A stretch of 64,000 nt of DNA from Sphingobacterium griseoflavum (GTDB lineage: Bacteria; Bacteroidota; Bacteroidia; Sphingobacteriales; Sphingobacteriaceae). This document shows positions 59,721 to 64,000 of the stretch, in pieces. A program made the translations under genes and the position numbers. How positions within the stretch are numbered: the stretch's first letter is position 1; each line of letters opens with the position of its first letter. Below the pieces are notes generated by a model that saw only the letters and a program-made list of their open reading frames with translations, made no database searches and was not told the DNA's origin. The stretch is taken from assembly GCF_014653155.1 (NCBI RefSeq), contig NZ_BNAF01000004.1, positions 248,001 to 312,000 on the forward strand. Direction: 5' to 3'.

Positions 59721-61250
59721 TTAATCCTTTGGCATGACCTTGTATGTCGGATCTTCCAGCATATTCACATCGATTATGGTCGCTGCGTTGGATAGCAGCT
59801 TTCTGCAATCGGCACTCAAGTAGCGCAGGCTCACCTTTTTGCCGAGGCGGGCATACTTGCCTGTTAGCTTATGGAGTGCATCTATTGCAGACATATCGAC
59901 AACCCTGCTTTCCCGGAAATCGATTACGATCTCCTGCGGATCGTCATCGACATCGAACTTGTCCATGAACGCGGTGGTGGAGCCAAAGAAGAGGGGGCCG
60001 TAGATTTCATAATGCTTAATACCAGAGCCGTCTACGTATTTACGTGCCCGGATACGTTTTGCATTGTCCCATGCGAAAACAAGCGCAGCAATGACCACCC
60101 CGACCAGCACAGCGAGTGCTAGATTGTGCAGCAATACGGTGATCAGGGCGACCAACACACCGACAAATATATCGGATTTGGGAAATTTGTTTACGATCCT
60201 AAAGCTCACCCATTGAAATGTTTCGATAGCGACGATCATCATCACACCGACCAACGCCGCCATGGGGATTTTTTCAATTATCGAGCTACCAAATAGAATA
60301 ACGGCAAGGATTGTGATGGCACCGATAAAAGCGGAAAGACGTGTTCGCCCGCCGGCATTCAGATTGACCAGCGATTGGGCTACCATGGCGCAACCGCCCA
60401 TCCCGCCGAAAAAACCATTGACAATATTTGCCGTCCCTTGCGCCATGGCCTCTCGGTTGGATCTTCCTTTGCTGCCCGTTATCTCATCGACCATGTTCAG
60501 TGTAAGGAGCGACTCGATAAGGCCCACGCCCGCCATAATTAGGGAGTAGGGGAAAATAATGCGAAGTGTTTCTATGCTAAACGGAACCGATGGGATATGA
60601 AATGTCGGAAAGGCCCCACCCACGGAAGCTATATCTACCACTTTCTTTGTTTCGATGCCGAAAATAGCCACCACGGCGAATACTACCAAGATAGCGATGA
60701 GTGATGAGGGTACGGCTTTTGTCAATTTGGGTAAGCCTATAACGATCAGGATGGTGAGCGCCGTAAGCGCGATCATCGTATAGAGTGTGTTGCCGCTCAT
60801 CCAAAGACCGTCGGCTCCAGGCAATTTAAACTGCTCGATCTGGGACATGAAAATAATGACAGCCAGTCCGTTCAGAAAACCATACATGACCGGTTGAGGA
60901 ATCAACCGGACGAATTTGCCCCATTTGAACAGGCCCACAGCAAACTGTAGTATGCCGGCGAGAATAACGGCAGCAAATAAATAGGCTACACCCTGGCTTG
61001 CCGCTAGGGCAATGAGTGTGATCACGGTGGCACCGGCTCCTCCCGAAACCATACCGGGGCGGCCTCCCAACACAGAGGTGACAAGCCCCATCAAAAAGGC
61101 GGCGTACAAACCGGTGAGTGGAGAAAGACCCGCGAGGATAGCGAAAGATAGGGATTCAGGGATCATCGTCATGGCGACGGTTAAACCGGCCAAAACTTCG
61201 GTCTTGATAGGGATATGACGTAGGGATAGCGACTTGCGTGCTTTTTCCAT
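59721..61250 (-). CDS. SulP family anion permease with STAS domain
   Basis: 509 residues from ATG 61250 (an upstream GTG/TTG-type start at 61316 adds 22 residues without homology). Membrane domain of about 12-14 helices (T-V-A-M-T-M-I-P-E-S-L-S-F-A-I-L-A-G near residue 30; G-G-M-G-G-C-A-M-V-A-Q-S near 275) and a C-terminal STAS domain (about 400-509; V-I-D-F-R-E-S-R-V-V-D-M-S-A-I-D). Probably a proton- or sodium-coupled transporter of sulfate, bicarbonate or another anion. Confidence 0.94.
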   Translation of the reverse strand: MEKARKSLSLRHIPIKTEVLAGLTVAMTMIPESLSFAILAGLSPLTGLYAAFLMGLVTSVLGGRPGMVSGGAGATVITLIALAASQGVAYLFAAVILAGILQFAVGLFKWGKFVRLIPQPVMYGFLNGLAVIIFMSQIEQFKLPGADGLWMSGNTLYTMIALTALTILIVIGLPKLTKAVPSSLIAILVVFAVVAIFGIETKKVVDIASVGGAFPTFHIPSVPFSIETLRIIFPYSLIMAGVGLIESLLTLNMVDEITGSKGRSNREAMAQGTANIVNGFFGGMGGCAMVAQSLVNLNAGGRTRLSAFIGAITILAVILFGSSIIEKIPMAALVGVMMIVAIETFQWVSFRIVNKFPKSDIFVGVLVALITVLLHNLALAVLVGVVIAALVFAWDNAKRIRARKYVDGSGIKHYEIYGPLFFGSTTAFMDKFDVDDDPQEIVIDFRESRVVDMSAIDALHKLTGKYARLGKKVSLRYLSADCRKLLSNAATIIDVNMLEDPTYKVMPKD

Positions 61251-61717
61251 AGCAAAAAAGGATTTTTGTAAATTAATAGCCGATCTGTCAGGCGATCGCC
61301 AAAGTAGTTGTTGCAAACTGCTGCTGCGGAAAGCAAGCAGTGTAACCGGTTAGTTAACCGGATTGATAGGAACGATATATGCTAGTGTGGTGTAACCATG
61401 GAGGTAAGCAAACGTTGATTGTGGACGAAATTATAAAAATTTATCGGTAAGTGCAAGCTTACATCCACCATCCTTTTCTTGATACCTTTTTACTTATGCG
61501 GGTTTTTGGGTGGTTTCGGCAAAACGCGCCACCCTCTCGCTGGCCGGCCTTTCGTATGGATCTCGGCCTATCTCTTCACAGACTGGGGACGCTATTTGTT
61601 TTAAAAATTGGGCATGAAAAATAGGGCATGCAGCAACTATTTCGCTGCATAGACGTTTAAAAGGTAACAGCTACATCAGCAAGGTAAAGCCTAACATAAA
61701 ATTTGACGTATTCCAAG
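61251..61717. other. Divergent intergenic region (SulP / YidH-like)
   Basis: 467 bases without a gene. Visible: a palindrome GGCGATCGCC (61291-61300), two close TAACCGG repeats near 61341-61360, and a perfect 7-base hairpin ATGCAGC/GCTGCAT (61628-61650). Promoters for both neighbours are expected, but none matches the consensus well. Confidence 0.5.
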
Positions 61718-62113
61718 ATGAATGAAGAACCAAAAATGCCGCGAAGAAATATAAACGATCATTTGGCGAATGAACGGACATTTTTAGCATGGGTACGCAC
61801 CAGTATTGCGGTTATGGGATTTGGCTTTGTCGTCGTCAAATTCTCTGTTTTTATGCAAAGGATCTCACTGTTGCTCTCCGACCATACGGTGGCCGTTCGG
61901 GGAGGGCACTCGACGACGATGGGTATTGTGCTCGTGGCCCTAGGGGCAGCAATAACGGGAGGAGCTTTCGTGAGTTTTCTGCAAACGAACAAACAAATAG
62001 AAAACGACTTTTATCGGCCCGCTACGCGTCACGTGTTGGTCTTGTGCATCGCCATCCTGACCATCGGCGCGGCGCTCATTTGGTACCTGATTGATAGTGT
62101 GCATGCACATTAA
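61718..62113 (+). CDS. YidH/DUF202 membrane protein
   Basis: 131 residues from ATG 61718, with the DUF202 mark H-L-A-N-E-R-T-F-L-A-W-V-R-T-S-I-A near residue 15 and three transmembrane helices (about 30-48, 72-95, 110-128). Inner-membrane protein of unknown function, common in bacteria. Single gene. Confidence 0.92.
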   Translation: MNEEPKMPRRNINDHLANERTFLAWVRTSIAVMGFGFVVVKFSVFMQRISLLLSDHTVAVRGGHSTTMGIVLVALGAAITGGAFVSFLQTNKQIENDFYRPATRHVLVLCIAILTIGAALIWYLIDSVHAH

Positions 62114-62257
62114 AACCTATAATCGCCTTGGCGATAAAGCTGGATTTTATTTGATTTGCCATCGTCGCTCTCTGCGATCTATTTTTCTGCCAGCGAGATG
62201 AACGAATTTTGGTGTTCGGCGTTCTGCAGTAGAGACCATCGCTTAAAATAAAAACCT

Positions 62258-62740
62258 ATGAAAGACAGATTGGAAGATTATAACAAGATCTACGGATTCC
62301 GGGAGCATCCAGAACGCTTTGGTTTTGAGGGTAACCCAGAGCGCATCATTGTGCGCAATACAGCGCTCCGAGAGGCAGATGCATCCATTTATGTAGCATA
62401 TCTTACTGAACACTATCCTGCTAGCGTAGAGCGGGAGATGGAGCAGTTTGAGAAATCCCTCACCCATATTTCGTTAATGCCGTGGCCGGAAGCGAATTCA
62501 TTTTTTGAGAAGCATGGCATCACGACATTACAGACCGATATACCCTATGTAGAGCACGATGCTGTTTTCGTGCCGAAGACGTTTAGCGAATCTGAAGCCG
62601 ATGCACTGGTAAAGGCTTCTGAAAAAGAACCCTTTATGCAATATTTAAAAATTGATAAAGTCGCTAACCGGAGCAGCATATGGCTCGACGTAAGCGAGCT
62701 TCTTCACACTTATGCGCCGCACATGCATCAAAACAGTTAG
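62258..62740 (+). CDS. Unrecognised 160-residue protein
   Basis: Cytoplasmic, acidic, no signal or membrane segment. Opens M-K-D-R-L-E-D-Y-N-K-I-Y-G-F and contains N-T-A-L-R-E-A-D and a Pro-rich middle (M-P-W-P-E-A-N-S-F). I do not recognise a family. Codon use and length look normal for a real gene, and no overlapping frame is better. Confidence 0.7.
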   Translation: MKDRLEDYNKIYGFREHPERFGFEGNPERIIVRNTALREADASIYVAYLTEHYPASVEREMEQFEKSLTHISLMPWPEANSFFEKHGITTLQTDIPYVEHDAVFVPKTFSESEADALVKASEKEPFMQYLKIDKVANRSSIWLDVSELLHTYAPHMHQNS

Positions 62741-62913
62741 TGAACTGCTGCAAGCTTTTAAGGGCTAGTTACTTGCAACTCCTGTGCTGTTGGCTGCAGA
62801 TTTGGAAAAAATTAACTACATTAGTGTGTGGTAACGTGGTGACCAACTGACTACATCGCAGAGGGAAAATGTTGCGTTTGGTTTGACGGCGCCATCATTA
62901 ATTTGATTTTGTT

Positions 62914-63255
62914 ATGAAATGCTTCCCCCAATTCGTCTTTGTAACTGTGTGTCTTTTCCTGTCGGCCTGCTCATTGTATGCGCCGGTTTATTTAGGGGAG
63001 AAGTATGCACCTACGCAGCGCGTGCAAACATTCTATTCTACCAAAGACATCAAACAATCCTTTCAGGTCATAGGCCATATGAATGCACCTACGTCTCGCA
63101 CCACATCGGGGCAAGCACGAACCAAAAGATTGGTCGTAGAAAAAGCCAAGCAAATAGGAGCGGATGCGGTGGTTTTTTCGGGATTAGATCGACAGGCTAA
63201 CGACAAAACTACGGATGATTACTCGATCAAAGTAGAGGTTATCAAATTCAACTAG
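62914..63255 (+). CDS. Small lipoprotein
   Basis: 113 residues with a lipoprotein signal peptide: hydrophobic stretch, then L-S-A-C with Cys19 as the lipidation site, followed by a 94-residue mature part with K-Q-I-G-A-D-A-V-V-F-S-G-L, a pattern of the YajQ-unlike 'heavy-metal-binding/DUF' type small lipoproteins. Function unknown. Anchored in the periplasm or at the outer membrane. Confidence 0.75.
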   Translation: MKCFPQFVFVTVCLFLSACSLYAPVYLGEKYAPTQRVQTFYSTKDIKQSFQVIGHMNAPTSRTTSGQARTKRLVVEKAKQIGADAVVFSGLDRQANDKTTDDYSIKVEVIKFN

Positions 63256-63352
63256 TATGCCCGGCGAAGGGGGGCGGCTGCTACGAGCGCGCTTAAACAC
63301 GACCGGTCGGCGCTGTCCTTTGCGTTTTCCCGTCGCCATCCAACCTAAGTTT

Positions 63353-64000
63353 TTAGAGGTTATTCGCATATAAAATAAATAAAGTGGGGAGCAGGTTATT
63401 GCACATGTGTAGCGCGTAGGCCGTGAAAAAGCCGTAACGCAACGATACCCAACTTAATAGCCAGGCGACGATAAAGTGCGGCGCTAGGTACCATGCGATG
63501 GTGAGGGGCGAGCTCTGTGTAAAATCAAAATTATAAAAATGCCAAAAGGAAAAGGCGATGGCACTTAGCCAAAGGATGCCGCGCATGTGCCTGTTTCGGA
63601 CTATCAAAATTTCCTGCAAGAGGCGTGGCGATCGGACTAAGATAAGATAGACGGCTGCTGCCGCAAAAATCGATGTGATCGATGCGGCGGAGATGCTATA
63701 AATCTGTATACGAAAAAGTAGGATGAGTATGCAAAGAAAGATTGTTGACAGCCCTGCCGCAGCTAGAGCAGGTTTTTTTTGCAAGATTCCGCGAAAGGCG
63801 AGTTCTTCGAGTAGAGGCGCTAGCAGAACAAATTCCAATATAAATGCGAAAGCTCCTGATTCGGATAGCACCATAGTGGATCCATCTGTCCCTTTTGCAT
63901 CGCTGATGATATGGTGTTGCACGAGAAAGAGCTGTGCAGCGCTCCAAAGCAATTTTAGGGCATAGAAAAAGACGAGCACCTTCAATAGCACAAGCGCCCT
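63353..64000 (-). CDS. CPBP family intramembrane metalloprotease, 5' end cut
   Basis: At least 216 residues; the frame is open to the window edge, so the start is probably outside. Six to seven transmembrane helices. The Abi/CPBP motifs are visible: E-E-L-A-F-R-G (EExxxR), F-W-H-F-Y-N (FxxxH type), and a third motif with H in L-H-M-C-N-N. Eukaryotic relatives process prenylated proteins. Bacterial ones serve in bacteriocin immunity or maturation, or other roles unknown. Confidence 0.9.
   Translation of the reverse strand, partial: RALVLLKVLVFFYALKLLWSAAQLFLVQHHIISDAKGTDGSTMVLSESGAFAFILEFVLLAPLLEELAFRGILQKKPALAAAGLSTIFLCILILLFRIQIYSISAASITSIFAAAAVYLILVRSPRLLQEILIVRNRHMRGILWLSAIAFSFWHFYNFDFTQSSPLTIAWYLAPHFIVAWLLSWVSLRYGFFTAYALHMCNNLLPTLFILYANNL

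Overview
The window looks like the chromosome of a Bacteroidota bacterium, most likely Sphingobacteriaceae (Sphingobacterium, Pedobacter or a relative). The reasons are family content and signals: GLPGLI, DUF5686, DUF6265 and DUF6157 proteins, GG-leader natural-product precursors, TlpA/DUF4369 thioredoxins, FabV and AsnA, and promoters of the Bacteroidetes type (TTTG, about 19 bases, TAnnTTTG). The genus is inferred from these families only. I see no rRNA, tRNA, CRISPR array, insertion sequence or prophage core.

Layout. 1-6349: 3' end of a sugar porter followed by two secreted GH92 alpha-mannosidase-like enzymes. 6390-15913: a minus-strand set of small cytoplasmic proteins (SnoaL, DUF1697, VOC/PhnB, SRPBCC/AHSA1, DHFR-like, DUF1801, DUF6157, DUF6265) headed by a Crp/Fnr regulator and interrupted by a plus-strand GH51 arabinofuranosidase. 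16205-33003: a minus-strand peptide natural product (RiPP or bacteriocin-like) locus. 33191-46877: DUF5686 outer-membrane protein, RluA-type pseudouridine synthase, aldo/keto reductase, Dps, DoxX, a block of palindromic and tandem repeats, a GLPGLI-PNGase F enzyme, FabV, a lipoprotein, AsnA, and an IscA/IscS-like Fe-S pair. 46944-64000: two MscS channels, a degenerate tail-fibre-like gene next to a 21-bp repeat array, AraC and Crp/Fnr regulators, alanine and betaine transporters, TauE, NUDIX, a Kef-type potassium efflux pair, SulP, and small membrane or lipid-anchored proteins.

The most interesting part is 16205-33003. It encodes a C39-peptidase ABC exporter with complete catalytic residues, its HlyD adaptor, a Cys-rich precursor with a GG leader (25766-25972), and a fusion of a C39-like domain lacking the catalytic Cys with a VKOR and a thioredoxin domain. 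It also has three TlpA-like thioredoxins, a GLPGLI protein, two glycosyltransferases and a LanC-like protein. A second Cys-containing precursor, with no ATG and a damaged-looking leader, lies at 30539-30700. The locus has been duplicated: thioredoxin gene, fusion-gene 5' end and about 360 bases of upstream DNA occur twice. In the second copy a deletion of about 1.67 kb, with 3-base microhomology at the joint, removed the first precursor and most of the fusion gene. I infer a pathway in which a leader peptide is cut during export and the core is folded through disulfides by dedicated periplasmic oxidoreductases.

Other points: GH92 enzymes and a PNGase F-like enzyme in one window suggest use of host N-glycans. 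The repeat array at 48374-48709 has dyad symmetry in every canonical unit and a period of two helical turns. A conserved-looking 48-residue protein lies antisense to the end of one mscS gene. A strong terminator-like hairpin ends directly at the start codon of a lipoprotein gene.
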